Positions 18,277-27,200 are shown, numbered from the stretch's first letter. The stretch: 64,000 bases of DNA from Planctomycetaceae bacterium (GCA_016125265.1 WGMC01000003.1:1-64000), one strand, 5' to 3'. Translations and numbers: made by a program. Notes: generated by a model from the letters alone, not told the origin.

Positions 18277-18846
18277 GTGCGAACTACAGCGACATGCCGC
18301 CGTCGGCGGGGGCGAACGGCCGCGGGGCGAAGTGGCTTCTCGATGCTCGAGCTGATGCTCGGCATGACCTTGCTCGTCGTCGGCGTGCTCGGTTACCTGC
18401 GGGTCGCAGGTGAAGCGACGACCACCGGCCAGATGACCGCCGAACACGGCGTCGCCATGGAGGCGGCGCGCCAACAGCTCGAGCGCTTGAAGTGCGTTCC
18501 ACTCGCCGAGGTGGTCGCGCTCTACGACGCGGATGCCAACAACGATCCGGGCGGCGCCGGTACCGCCCCCGGCGCGCGTTTCCAGGTGGCCGGTCTGCCC
18601 GGGTGGCGGGACGACGCCGATGGCTGGCAGGGGACGATCGAGCTGCCCTTGGTCGGCGGGGCCCTGCGCGAGGACGTGGTGGACGCGGGTCTGGGCATGC
18701 CCCGGGACTTGAACTTGGACGGTGCGATCGACGCGGCGGACCACAGCGCCGACTGCCGGTTGGTGCCCGTGCGTGTGCGCGTGCGGTGGGACGGCGTGCG
18801 CGGCGGAGCGCAGATCGAGTTGCGCACGTTCTTGGGGGGGCCGTGA
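18277..18846 (+). CDS. Type IV prepilin-like protein (pseudopilin cluster 1)
   Basis: The 189-residue product has a short basic leader ending RSG, then the class III cleavage motif G|FSMLELM with Glu at +5 and a hydrophobic helix (MTLLVVGVLGYLRV). The body is an acidic, beta-rich pseudopilin head containing an EF-hand-like DLNLDGAIDAADHSAD segment. It is processed by prepilin peptidase and sits in the inner membrane as a minor pilin or type II-secretion-like pseudopilin. The ATG at 18343 would lose the leader, so a GTG at 18277 is chosen. It overlaps the next gene (TGATG). No ATPase or platform gene is nearby, so the partner machine is encoded elsewhere. Confidence 0.82.
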   Translation: MRTTATCRRRRGRTAAGRSGFSMLELMLGMTLLVVGVLGYLRVAGEATTTGQMTAEHGVAMEAARQQLERLKCVPLAEVVALYDADANNDPGGAGTAPGARFQVAGLPGWRDDADGWQGTIELPLVGGALREDVVDAGLGMPRDLNLDGAIDAADHSADCRLVPVRVRVRWDGVRGGAQIELRTFLGGP

Positions 18847-19457
18847 TGCGTGCCAAGCTCCTGCGCCGAAACGCGCGAAGTGCGTTCACGTTGGTCGAGG
18901 TGGCCGTCACGGCCACCCTGTTGGCCGCGCTGCTCGGCGCCGCGGCGATGGTCACCAGCGCCGGCTTCGGTGCCCAGCGCACCACCGCGCTGCGGGCTGG
19001 GCTCGAGAACGAAGCCCGCAGGGCCCTGCACCGGATCGCGCTCGAGCTCTCCACCGCCGACCTCGGCAGCATCGATCCCGATCCCGCCGGCCCGTTTGGC
19101 ACCCACCAGCTCCAGTTCCGTCAGGTCGTCGACGTCGTGGACGGGGCCGCCGTATGGGGGCCGCCGTGCCGGGTGGAGTTGGATCCCGCGAGCGGCTCCC
19201 TGCGCTTCGTTCGCGCAGCCGGGCAGGCGAATGAGCGCCGCGTCGTGCTGTCGCGCCGCGTGGCCGACCAGTTGGAGGGCGAGACCGCTGACCTCACGGA
19301 CGAGAACGCCAACGGACTGATCGACGAACGCGGGTTCAGCGTGCAGCGCAACGGGGATCTCTTGACGTTGCGCCTGACGCTGGAGGCGGCGGAGCTGAAC
19401 GAGGTGGCCGTGCAGCGCACCCTCGAAACGAGCATACGCGTGAGGAACGGTTCATGA
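18846..19457 (+). CDS. Type IV prepilin-like protein with Ala at the cleavage site
   Basis: The 203-residue protein has a basic leader MRAKLLRRNARSA, then A|FTLVEVAVTATLLAALLGAAAMV. This fits the prepilin motif except that Ala replaces the usual Gly at -1. Prepilin peptidases tolerate Ala, but often less efficiently, so processing may be slower. The rest is a minor-pilin head with EDTADLTDENANGLIDERGF-like acidic loops (the exact loop begins TADLTDENANG). It is the second of three coupled genes: its ATG overlaps the previous stop and its TGA overlaps the next ATG. The order (two prepilins, then a PilX-like protein) repeats in cluster 2. Confidence 0.82.
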   Translation: MRAKLLRRNARSAFTLVEVAVTATLLAALLGAAAMVTSAGFGAQRTTALRAGLENEARRALHRIALELSTADLGSIDPDPAGPFGTHQLQFRQVVDVVDGAAVWGPPCRVELDPASGSLRFVRAAGQANERRVVLSRRVADQLEGETADLTDENANGLIDERGFSVQRNGDLLTLRLTLEAAELNEVAVQRTLETSIRVRNGS

Positions 19458-20728
19458 AGATCCACACAAGTTGCCACGGACACGCGCCGCCCGCACGGCG
19501 CGGCGCGGCCATCGTGATGGTGTTGCTGGTCTTGCTCAGCCTGTTCGGCGTTTCGTTGGCGCTGTGGACCACGAGCCTTTCCGCCCGATCGGAGCAACGC
19601 GGCGCGTTGGCGCAACTCTCCGCGCAGTACGCGGCCGAAGCGGGGGTCAGCGCGGCGTTCGCGGCGCTGAGCGCCGACCCGAACTCGGCCGCGGCCGGGG
19701 TGATCGGATCGCCCGGAGAACCGGCGGCCCTCGGAGATGCGGAGTACTGGGTGGTGCGCGTAGACGGGGCCGACGGGGTCACTTCGTTTACCGCCACCGG
19801 GCGCGGAGACAACCGGGCCGCCAGCATCGAACTGGTCGTGCAGCGTGTCGTCGATGCGTTCTACACGTGGGGCGCCTTCGGCGACGAGTTCCTCGACATG
19901 TCGAGCAATGCCCGCGTGGACAGCTACGACTCGCGGCTTGGGAGCTACGCCGCGCAGGCGGTGAACGGGTCGGGAAGCAGCGCCTACGCGGGTTCCGAAG
20001 GCGACGTGGGCTCGAACGGCTCTGTCTCGATGTCGCAGAACTCCAAGGTGCACGGCGACGCGACCCCCGGAGAGCTCTCCACGGCGACGATCCTCGGCAG
20101 CGCCGAGGTCACCGGTTCGACGGCGTCGGCGACGGGGGTGTACGAACTGCCACCGCTCGTCGTGCCGAGCTTCGGCACGGTCGGGAACCTCGCGCTCGCC
20201 AACGGAGCCAGTCAGACCATCAACAGCGGGGACGTCGAGTACACCGACCTCTCCGTGGGCAACAACGCGATCCTGACCATCGTCGGTCCGGCCAAGGTCG
20301 TCGCCAGCAACTTCGCGCTCCTGGCGGGCGGAAGTGTGGTCATCGACGCGACCAACGGTCCGGTCGAGCTCTTCGTGCGCCAAGACTTCGTGATGAACAG
20401 CAACACTACGATCGCGTCGACGACCTACGCGCCGAAGGACGTGAAGCTGTACCTCGAGAGCGACAACATCCTCGACCCCGACCTGGTCGTCGAACTCGAC
20501 GAAGTTGGCCTCGAGTCGAACTCGAAGCTGTACGGGACCATCTACGCGCCCCAGGCCCTGGTCGATGTGCGCAGCAACTTCGAACTCTTCGGTTCGTTGA
20601 TCGCCAAACGAGTCCAGTTGTCCAGCAACGCGCTCGTGCACTTCGACGAGGCACTGCTCGCCGAGAGTGCCTCGGGCGACGTGCAGTTCGACGTGCTCGG
20701 CTGGGTTCGCCGATCGGCCAAACCCTGA
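19454..20728 (+). CDS. PilX-like exported pilus-assembly protein
   Basis: The 424-residue protein begins with a basic segment, then GAAIVMVLLVLLSLFGVSLALW, a single membrane helix without a standard prepilin motif. This is the PilX/DUF4900-like arrangement. The remaining 370 residues are beta-rich, with repeated phrases on alternating small and hydrophobic residues (SSNARVDSYDSRLGSY, SNSKLYGTIYAPQALVDVRSNFELFGSL). They look like a right-handed beta-helix. DUF7305-type domains at the C-terminus of such proteins have this look. It is translated by ATGA overlap with the preceding prepilin. Its larger counterpart is the cluster 2 protein ending at 55348. Confidence 0.75.
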   Translation: MKIHTSCHGHAPPARRGAAIVMVLLVLLSLFGVSLALWTTSLSARSEQRGALAQLSAQYAAEAGVSAAFAALSADPNSAAAGVIGSPGEPAALGDAEYWVVRVDGADGVTSFTATGRGDNRAASIELVVQRVVDAFYTWGAFGDEFLDMSSNARVDSYDSRLGSYAAQAVNGSGSSAYAGSEGDVGSNGSVSMSQNSKVHGDATPGELSTATILGSAEVTGSTASATGVYELPPLVVPSFGTVGNLALANGASQTINSGDVEYTDLSVGNNAILTIVGPAKVVASNFALLAGGSVVIDATNGPVELFVRQDFVMNSNTTIASTTYAPKDVKLYLESDNILDPDLVVELDEVGLESNSKLYGTIYAPQALVDVRSNFELFGSLIAKRVQLSSNALVHFDEALLAESASGDVQFDVLGWVRRSAKP

Positions 20729-20733
20729 TCGCC

Positions 20734-22131
20734 ATGGTCCGTTCCGCCGTCTGCCTCGCCGTGCTGTGCCTGACGGCGCCCGTTTGGGCGCGGGGCGATG
20801 CGTCGGTTGCGGCGGCGGTGGGTGCCGCGCAGAACCGCGGAGCGGGCACGGGTGCGCGCCTCGTGCAGCCGCACCTCGATCCGGTCGCCCAATGCCTTCA
20901 CCTATTGCGAGCGACCCGCGCCGCCGACGCGCCGCCCCGCGACGTCACCGTGGCGCAGTTGCGGCGCCTCTTTCCCATCGCGCTGCCCGCGGCGCTCGAC
21001 TGGGTCGCCGCCGGCCGGCTCCCGGGCACGACCAACGACGACGGCGAGCAGGCGCTCAGCGAGTCACAGATCGAGTACTTGCTCGAGGGCATTGCGCCCC
21101 TTGGCCGCCACGCCTTGGTCGCGGCTGCGAACGAGTGGCTGGCCGGTCGCAACGACATCCGCGCACGGCGCGCGGTGCTGGTGCTCTCCGGCGCCGCGGC
21201 GGACAGCCGCGACCTCGCCTGGTTGGTACAACTCGCCGCGCCGCTGCCGGATACGCAGCTAGACCCTTCGCTGGAGCGCGCCTTCGAGCAGAGCCTCTGC
21301 GCGATGTTCAGAAGGGACTTGCGCGCCCTCCCCGCGGTCATCGCGACTCGCCACCTGATCCCGGACTCGCTGCAGCCCGCGTACACCCGTGCGCTGGGCG
21401 GGTCGCGGGACGAACGCGCTGTCCTTGGGTTGCGTCACGTCTGGGACCGCGGCACGGCGGCGGAAGCGCTCGTATTGGCGCAGATCCGGCTCCTGCCGAC
21501 ACCGCGCGACGGCGGCGACGTGGAAGAGCTCGCCAGCCGACTACGCCGCGCGTTGGACCGCGTCGATCCGGGGTCCTCGGCGCGGCTGCAGGCCCTCGTG
21601 TTCGCGCTGGGACACCTCGAGGACTGGCACAGCGCCGCGCTCCTGGTGCCGCTGCTGGAGCAGCGCGACCGCGGCGTGCGGGACGCCGCCGTGTGGTCTC
21701 TGCGGCGCATCAGTGGGGCAAACTTTGCCGCGGATCCCGCGCACTGGCGCGACTGGTGCCAGCAGGAACTGGCGTGGTACGAGGGGCGAGCGGAAAACCT
21801 GGTGCAGCAGTTGGCCAGCGGCGAGGCAAAACGCGCATCGCTGGCTCTGCGCGAACTGGTTGGGCACCGGATGTTTCGCCATCCGCTGGTGGCGATGCTC
21901 GACGTCCTGCTCGTCTCGGAAGACAAAAAAGCGCGCGCCGCGGCCTGCCAGACCCTTGCCCAACTGGGTTCGCAACGCGCCCAGCGCGCACTCCTCGAGC
22001 GGTTGGAGGACCGGGACGGGACCGTGCGCGACGCGGCGTGGCAGGCACTCGTCACCCTGGCGGGCCGCGATCTCCCGCGCAAGCGCCTCGAGTGCCTCGC
22101 GGAGCTCTTCCCCGCCGAGCCGGTGTTCTAG
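20734..22131 (+). CDS. Exported HEAT-repeat protein
   Basis: The 465-residue product has a signal peptide (MVRSAVCLAVLCLTAPVWA). The C-terminal half (about 270-460) contains HEAT-like helical repeats such as SAALLVPLLEQRDRGVRDAAVWSLRRIS and QRALLERLEDRDGTVRDAAWQALVTL, with the conserved Asp-Arg pair of the second helix. The N-terminal part is helical and lacks catalytic signatures. HEAT solenoids act as scaffolds or binding surfaces, here probably in the periplasm. It starts 5 nt after the PilX-like gene and is probably in the same transcript, so a role with the pseudopilins is possible but not shown. Confidence 0.75.
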   Translation: MVRSAVCLAVLCLTAPVWARGDASVAAAVGAAQNRGAGTGARLVQPHLDPVAQCLHLLRATRAADAPPRDVTVAQLRRLFPIALPAALDWVAAGRLPGTTNDDGEQALSESQIEYLLEGIAPLGRHALVAAANEWLAGRNDIRARRAVLVLSGAAADSRDLAWLVQLAAPLPDTQLDPSLERAFEQSLCAMFRRDLRALPAVIATRHLIPDSLQPAYTRALGGSRDERAVLGLRHVWDRGTAAEALVLAQIRLLPTPRDGGDVEELASRLRRALDRVDPGSSARLQALVFALGHLEDWHSAALLVPLLEQRDRGVRDAAVWSLRRISGANFAADPAHWRDWCQQELAWYEGRAENLVQQLASGEAKRASLALRELVGHRMFRHPLVAMLDVLLVSEDKKARAAACQTLAQLGSQRAQRALLERLEDRDGTVRDAAWQALVTLAGRDLPRKRLECLAELFPAEPVF

Positions 22132-22144
22132 GGCCGCCGGGCGC

Positions 22145-22150
22145 TATCCT
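22145..22150 (+). promoter_or_regulatory. -10-like box TATCCT, leaderless start
   Basis: TATCCT ends 6 nt before the ATG of the dihydroorotase (22157). The six bases between are CTGGGG, so no separate ribosome site exists. Confidence 0.55.
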
Positions 22151-22156
22151 CTGGGG

Positions 22157-23521
22157 ATGGAGAAACGCACATCCGCGGGCGGGGCCGACCTCTTGGTCCA
22201 GGGCGGTCAGGTGGTGGGTGAGTCGGGTCCGAAGCGCGCCGACGTGTGGATCGAAGGCGGCCGCATCCGCGCCGTCGGTACGGACTTGGGCGCACCCGCT
22301 TCCGTGCCCGTGCTCGACGCGGCGAACCTCCTGGTGCTGCCCGGATCCATCGATCCCCAAGTCCACTTCCGCGAGCCGGGACTCGAACACAAGGAGGACC
22401 TCGCGTCCGGTTCGCTGGCGGCCGTGGCCGGCGGTGTGACCTCGTTCTGCGAGATGCCGAACACCAAACCGGCGACGACCACCGCCGACCTGCTCGCAGA
22501 CAAGTTCCGCCGCGCGGCTGGCCGCTGCTTCGCCGACCACGCGTTCTTCGTCGGCGCGACGGCAGAGAACGCGGACCAACTTGGCGAACTGGAACAGTTG
22601 CCTGGCTGCGCCGGAGTCAAGGTGTTCATGGGCAGCTCCACCGGCGATCTTTTGGTGCGCGACGATAGCAACCTGGAGCGGGTGCTGCGTTCGGGGACGC
22701 GCCGGGTGACGGTGCACGCGGAGGACGATTTCCGTCTGTCCGAGCGCTACGCGGCGCTCAGCGCGGGCACTCAGGTGACCCAGCACCACCACGTGCGCGA
22801 CGTGGAGGCGGCGCTGCGCGCAACACGCCGGTTGCTGGACCTCGCCGAACGCACCGGGCGCCCGGTGCACGTGCTGCACGTGTCCACTGCAGAAGAGGTC
22901 GAACTGTTTGCCGAGCGCGATCTCGGCGAACTCGTGACGTTCGAGCTGACGCCCAACCACCTGTTCCTCGCCGCGCCCGACTGTTACAACGGTCCCCACG
23001 GCACCTGGGCCCAGATGAATCCGCCCGTGCGCGAGAAGCGCCACCAGCAAAGACTGCGGCGGGCGCTGGCCGACGGAGAAGCGGCCTGCGTGGGCTCGGA
23101 CCACGCGCCGCACACGGCCGAAGAGAAGAGCAAGCCGTACCCGACCTCGCCCTCCGGAATCCCTGGCGTGCAGACCACTCTTCCGCTGTTGCTCACGGCC
23201 GTGCGCGACGGATGGCTCGATTGGAAGGGTCTACTTCGCGCGGTGAACGTCGGTCCAAGGCGTGTGTACGGCATCCGCAACAAGGGCCTCGTGGAGCCGG
23301 GCGTCGACGGCGATCTGGCGCTCGTCGATCCGCGCATCGACGGGACGCTCGAGGAAACCTGGCTGCGCTCGCGCGCGCGCACGAATCCCTTCGTGGGCAC
23401 AGAGCTCGCCGGCTGGCCCGTCGCGACCGTCGTCGGCGGACGTGTTGTCTACCGACACGGCAATCCCTCCGGTACGACCCAAGGCGAACCCGCGGGTCGA
23501 CCCCTGACGTTCGGCGGCTGA
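22157..23521 (+). CDS. pyrC: Dihydroorotase (pyrimidine biosynthesis), Gln variant of the metal motif
   Basis: The 454-residue amidohydrolase closes N-carbamoyl-aspartate to dihydroorotate, the third step of pyrimidine synthesis, in the cytoplasm. Motifs are IDPQVHFREPG (residues 65-75), CEMPNTKP, GVKVFMGSSTG with the carbamylated Lys, VHAEDD, HVLHVSTAEE, and GSDHAPHT with the catalytic Asp. In the metal motif the first His is Gln68, a variant I recall from one bacterial dihydroorotase subfamily. A related hydantoinase or ureidohydrolase role cannot be excluded. No other pyrimidine gene is adjacent. The ATG follows a TATCCT box by 6 nt, and the gene begins 25 nt after the HEAT-protein stop with its own promoter. 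Confidence 0.87.
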   Translation: MEKRTSAGGADLLVQGGQVVGESGPKRADVWIEGGRIRAVGTDLGAPASVPVLDAANLLVLPGSIDPQVHFREPGLEHKEDLASGSLAAVAGGVTSFCEMPNTKPATTTADLLADKFRRAAGRCFADHAFFVGATAENADQLGELEQLPGCAGVKVFMGSSTGDLLVRDDSNLERVLRSGTRRVTVHAEDDFRLSERYAALSAGTQVTQHHHVRDVEAALRATRRLLDLAERTGRPVHVLHVSTAEEVELFAERDLGELVTFELTPNHLFLAAPDCYNGPHGTWAQMNPPVREKRHQQRLRRALADGEAACVGSDHAPHTAEEKSKPYPTSPSGIPGVQTTLPLLLTAVRDGWLDWKGLLRAVNVGPRRVYGIRNKGLVEPGVDGDLALVDPRIDGTLEETWLRSRARTNPFVGTELAGWPVATVVGGRVVYRHGNPSGTTQGEPAGRPLTFGG

Positions 23522-23543
23522 CCGCCGGCGGGCCGGCGGAAGC

Positions 23544-23549
23544 CAGGCT
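23544..23549 (+). promoter_or_regulatory. -10-like box CAGGCT
   Basis: CAGGCT, one base off the TAGGCT form, ends 6 nt before the ATG at 23556, with no ribosome site between. Confidence 0.35.
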
Positions 23550-23555
23550 CTCCCC

Positions 23556-24575
23556 ATGGACTCCCTCAGCCAACTCGTCCTCGGTGCCGCCGTGGCGGCG
23601 GTGGTCGTGCCGCCGCACCATCGTCGGCGGGCACTGATTGCCGGAGCCCTGCTCGGCACCCTGCCGGATCTCGACGTCGTGCCCCTCAACCTCCTGGTTG
23701 AGGACCCCGTGGCACGCGCGGTGTGGCACAGGGGCGCATCCCATTCGCTCTTCGTGCTTCCGATCGTCGGGGCGCTGCTTTGGGCGCTGTTGCGCCGGGT
23801 CTGGACCCCCGTTCGCGAGGCGCCGCGTGCGTGGTTCCTCGCCGTGCAACTGGCGTTCGGGACCCACGTGCTGCTCGACGCGTTGACGATCTACGGCACG
23901 CAGTTGTTCTGGCCGCTTCCCACTCCGCCCGTGATGGTCGGCAGTGTGTTCATCATCGACCCGCTCTACACCCTGTGGTTGGTGGTGGCGGTGGTCGTCG
24001 CCTGGTGGCGGGGTGATCGACCGGCGGCGCGAAGGTGGCTATTGGTCGGCTTGTTCCTCAGCACGGCCTACTTGGGTTGGTCGCTCCTGGCGAAGTCGCT
24101 GGTGGAGCGCGAAACACGGCGTGCGCTGGTCGAACTCGGGCACGGGGACGCACCGCACTTCAGTGTGCCCACGCCGCTCAACACACTGCTCTGGCGTGTG
24201 GTGGCGCTGGTGCCCGGCGGTTACGTGGAGGGCACCTTTTCGCTCGCGGCGCCGGGGGATCGCCTGGTGTTCGAGGACCACACGAGCGACGTGCAGGCCC
24301 TCTTCGACGCGGCGGACGTTCCGGCGGTGCGTCGGCTCACGTGGTGGGACCGCGGGTTCCTGCGCGCAGACGTGCAAGGCAATCGACTGGTTCTCAGCGA
24401 TTTGCGCATGGGTGTCCACCCCGACTTCATTTTTCGATTCGAGGTCGCGGAGCGCACGGAAGCCGGTTGGGCGGCGGTTCCCCCCGTGCAGCTCCCGTGG
24501 CCGAGCGCGGCATTTGCCGACCCCGGCGCGCTCTGGACGCGCATCTGGACCGCGTCGGCGGTCCCTGTTCGCTGA
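23556..24575 (+). CDS. YdjM/DUF457-type membrane protein (metal-dependent hydrolase family)
   Basis: The 339-residue polytopic protein has the family's N-terminal motifs MDSLSQLVLGAAVAAVV, GALLGTLPDLDVV and HRGASHSLFV. These carry the Asp and His residues grouped as the putative metal site, alternating with four or five membrane helices to about residue 180. The remaining 150 residues are a soluble beta-rich domain (SVPTPLNTLLWRVVALVPGGYVEG) common in longer members. The activity is unproven; relatives are annotated as inner-membrane metal-dependent hydrolases. Its stop is 12 nt from the stop of the convergent lipoprotein gene. Confidence 0.85.
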   Translation: MDSLSQLVLGAAVAAVVVPPHHRRRALIAGALLGTLPDLDVVPLNLLVEDPVARAVWHRGASHSLFVLPIVGALLWALLRRVWTPVREAPRAWFLAVQLAFGTHVLLDALTIYGTQLFWPLPTPPVMVGSVFIIDPLYTLWLVVAVVVAWWRGDRPAARRWLLVGLFLSTAYLGWSLLAKSLVERETRRALVELGHGDAPHFSVPTPLNTLLWRVVALVPGGYVEGTFSLAAPGDRLVFEDHTSDVQALFDAADVPAVRRLTWWDRGFLRADVQGNRLVLSDLRMGVHPDFIFRFEVAERTEAGWAAVPPVQLPWPSAAFADPGALWTRIWTASAVPVR

Positions 24576-24587
24576 ACGCGGTTGGCC

Positions 24588-25799
24588 TCAGGGCGCCGTC
24601 GCCACCGGCGCCATTCCGTACCCGGGCTCACGCGCCAGCATCACGATGCGCGCGCCGTAGCCGCTGAGCAGCAGCTCGTCGGTGCCGTTGCGGCCGTCGT
24701 ACTCGCCCTTCGCCAACCAATGCCCCGAACCGCGGTCCGTGAACAGCAACTCGACCTTCCAGGGCCCCTTGCCGCCCTTCGGTCTGGTCAGGAGTTCGAC
24801 GCGCGCGGCGTAACCGAACACGGCGATCGATTCGACCGTCGGGTCCTCGTGGAAACGGCCCGCGACCACACCCCGCGGTCCCGTGGGACCGACGTAGACC
24901 ACTTCGCTGCGCAGGGGGCCCATGGGGGGGCCCTCGTGGCGGTGGATGAGGCCGTCGTCGGAAGTGGTGTAGAGGACCACACGTTCCGCGGTGGAGGCGG
25001 GGCCGAGCGCGACGCGGCCAATGCCGCTCGGGATCTGGAACAGCGGTGTGAAGCGGGGCCCACTGGCCACCGAGTCCAGCACCTCCAACGCACCCGACCG
25101 CGAAACCAGCGCCACGCGGTCCGTGCCCTCGGCCGTCTTGCCCGGCAGCACCACCGCGTCGCGGACGCGGCCGTGGTGGGCGGAGAGCTGCGTGACGTCG
25201 AAACCGTCCGAACGCTCCCGCGGAGACAGCAGGTAGATCGCCGGTGGCTCGGTGAACGCGAGCAGTTCGAGCCCAGCGCGCGCGCGGTCCAGTTCCGCGG
25301 CGACGAGCGTGTGCACCGCGCGCCCCTCGATGCGCGCCGCGCGCCGGTTGTCGACCAGCCCGTCCGCGTGGCCGACCACCTGGTACACCACACCGCTCTC
25401 GGCGCCCGTGTACAGCTCCGCGCCCGGCACGCGCGGGTCCACGTCGCCAAACGCGATGCCGCCGAGCCACGAGTTGTCCTGCCCCAACTGGTAGTGCGTC
25501 CAGCGACCCGCGTATGGAACGAGGACGTGCGTGCGGCCCCAATCGTCGAGGCCGATCACTTCGGCCGCCGCGTACTGCGGCAGGAGCTGCGCCGTTTCGA
25601 CGGTCCAAATGCCGACGTCGCCGAGGTCGAGGGCAACCTCCGCGCGCCAAGTCGGCGCGGCGGGGAGATGTTCGGTGCGCGGGAAGCCGATCGGTTTCTC
25701 GGCCGCCGCTTGGGGCGCGATCGGATCGGGCGAGGCGGCGCAGGCGGAACACAGCAGCGCGGCCAATGCGGCGCGAGCGGCGAGCGGGGACTGGAACAT
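24588..25799 (-). CDS. Exported lipoprotein, beta-propeller-like, FG-GAP/VCBS type
   Basis: The 403-residue product has a lipoprotein signal (LLCSACAASPD, lipobox at about residue 16-20). The rest is repeated beta-strand phrases of about 45 residues, for example WTHYQLGQDNSWLGGIAFGDVDPRVPGAELYTGAESG and GRVALGPASTAERVVLYTTSDDG. These resemble the FG-GAP/VCBS propellers common in Planctomycetes. No catalytic residues are visible. A longer upstream reading of over 90 residues is rejected because the lipoprotein signal starts at this ATG. It is convergent with the YdjM-like gene and divergent from prolyl aminopeptidase. Confidence 0.7.
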   Translation of the reverse strand: MFQSPLAARAALAALLCSACAASPDPIAPQAAAEKPIGFPRTEHLPAAPTWRAEVALDLGDVGIWTVETAQLLPQYAAAEVIGLDDWGRTHVLVPYAGRWTHYQLGQDNSWLGGIAFGDVDPRVPGAELYTGAESGVVYQVVGHADGLVDNRRAARIEGRAVHTLVAAELDRARAGLELLAFTEPPAIYLLSPRERSDGFDVTQLSAHHGRVRDAVVLPGKTAEGTDRVALVSRSGALEVLDSVASGPRFTPLFQIPSGIGRVALGPASTAERVVLYTTSDDGLIHRHEGPPMGPLRSEVVYVGPTGPRGVVAGRFHEDPTVESIAVFGYAARVELLTRPKGGKGPWKVELLFTDRGSGHWLAKGEYDGRNGTDELLLSGYGARIVMLAREPGYGMAPVATAP

Positions 25800-25861
25800 G
25801 GGCGGGTGTCGTGGAGGGGATGGGCGGCGCGCGTACGCCGGCGCGGTAGGAACGGCACGCG

Positions 25862-25867
25862 AGGCTA
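25862..25867 (-). promoter_or_regulatory. -10-like box TAGCCT with a leader
   Basis: TAGCCT on the minus strand lies 62 nt before the lipoprotein ATG. It would give a leader of roughly 55 nt ending in a CCCCTCC-rich, ribosome-site-poor stretch. Confidence 0.3.
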
Positions 25868-26057
25868 GCGGCGACCGCGCCGAATTCGCAAACCCCGTGC
25901 CGCGGCGGGTGCTCTCCGCTCGCCGCGGCAGCCGTCCGCCGCCGTTCCGATGCGGTGACGGAGATTGGCGCACGGGTGCAGCGGTCGGCGCCCACGACCC
26001 TCGGGACGAGGCCGTCGCGGCGCGCGCAACTCCTTTTGCGCAGCGGCCGGACGAAGG

Positions 26058-26063
26058 CACAAT
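26058..26063 (+). promoter_or_regulatory. -10-like box CACAAT
   Basis: CACAAT ends 7 nt before the ATG of prolyl aminopeptidase, at the same spacing as the TAnnnT boxes of this window, but it matches the consensus less well. Confidence 0.3.
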
Positions 26064-26070
26064 CCCCGCC

Positions 26071-27030
26071 ATGAGCGGCCAAACGCGACGGAGCCTGTAC
26101 CCCGAGATCGAACCCTACGACAGCTTCCGACTCAATGTCGGAGGTCCCCACGAACTCTACGTGGAGCAGTGTGGCAACCCCGACGGCAAGCCGGTGGTCG
26201 TGCTGCACGGGGGACCCGGCGGGGGCGGTTCGGTGAAGCTGCGCCGCTTCCACGATCCCAAGCGCTACCGCATCGTGTGTTTCGACCAGCGCGGCTGTGG
26301 GCGGAGCACACCGCACGCCGAGCTCGAGGGCAACACGACCTGGGATCTCGTCTCCGACATCGAGCGCATCCGCGAGAAGCTCCGCATCGAGAAGTGGCAG
26401 GTGTTCGGCGGCTCTTGGGGCAGCACCCTCGCCTTGGCCTACGCGCAGAAGCACCGCCAGCGGGTGCTCGAGCTCGTGTTGCGCGGCATCTTCCTCTTGC
26501 GCCGCGCCGAACTCGAGTGGTTCTACCAGGAGGGCGCTAGCGCGCTCTTTCCCGAGGCATTCGCCGACTACCTGGAGCAGATCCCCGAGGTGGAGCGCGG
26601 TGACTTGATGGGTGCCTACTACCGCCGCCTCACCAGCGCCGATCGCGCGACCCGCGTCGCGGCAGCGCGGGCGTGGTCCGTGTGGGAGGGCAAGACCAGC
26701 TACTTGCAGGCCAAACCCGAGGATTGGGCGCAGAACGACCAGGACGAGTTTGCGCTCGCCTTCGCGCGCATCGAGTGCCACTACTTCGTGCACGGCGGTT
26801 GGTTCGAACGCGACGGCCAGTTGTTGCACGACGCGGGCAAACTGAAGGGCATACCCGGAGTGATCGTGCAAGGGCGCTACGACGTGGTTTGCCCCGCGAA
26901 GAGTGCGTACGAGCTGAACCGTGCCTGGCCCGAGGGCAAGCTGGTGGTCGTGCCCGATGCTGGGCATTCCGGCTTCGAACCGGGCAACACCGCGGCGCTG
27001 GTCGAAGCCACCGATCGTTTCGCCGGCTGA
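26071..27030 (+). CDS. pip: Prolyl aminopeptidase
   Basis: The 319-residue alpha/beta hydrolase removes N-terminal proline from peptides in the cytoplasm (EC 3.4.11.5). It starts with the family pattern LYPEIEPYDSF, the oxyanion-hole motif HGGPGGG (residues 46-52), FDQRGCGRSTPHA, and the nucleophile elbow GGSWGS with Ser115. The late Asp and His are in QGRYDVVCP and DAGHSG. Length and motif order match the peptidase family S33 enzyme. The ATG is chosen because the family N-terminus begins a few residues later; the long upstream extension is not coding. Confidence 0.95.
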   Translation: MSGQTRRSLYPEIEPYDSFRLNVGGPHELYVEQCGNPDGKPVVVLHGGPGGGGSVKLRRFHDPKRYRIVCFDQRGCGRSTPHAELEGNTTWDLVSDIERIREKLRIEKWQVFGGSWGSTLALAYAQKHRQRVLELVLRGIFLLRRAELEWFYQEGASALFPEAFADYLEQIPEVERGDLMGAYYRRLTSADRATRVAAARAWSVWEGKTSYLQAKPEDWAQNDQDEFALAFARIECHYFVHGGWFERDGQLLHDAGKLKGIPGVIVQGRYDVVCPAKSAYELNRAWPEGKLVVVPDAGHSGFEPGNTAALVEATDRFAG

Positions 27031-27085
27031 GCCTGCAGGCATCGAGCCGGTTGGCGACGCTCTCTGAACGCGGCGTCAGCGCGCA

Positions 27086-27200
27086 CTGCATGCACGTACG
27101 GCCTTCCTGAGCGCCAACGGCGCGCCCGACCTTAGCCTGGGGCAACGCCCCAGGTGGGTCCGAAAGAGGAGGCAAGGGCTGAAAGCCCGCCCCATCCACG
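27086..27200. repeat. Dispersed hairpin repeat, second copy
   Basis: The modules of the block at 1-432 recur here in the same order: the shared 19-mer GCGCCAACGGCGCGCCCGA (27111-27129, also 235-253), the hairpin CCTGGGGCAACGCCCCAGG (27136-27154), and GGGCTGAAAGCCC (27176-27188). Its left edge carries a TGCACGTACGGCCTTCC phrase that has a degenerate match near 54784-54801. It fills most of the gap between pip and the SPFH operon; 27201-27303 holds no recognised element. Confidence 0.75.
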
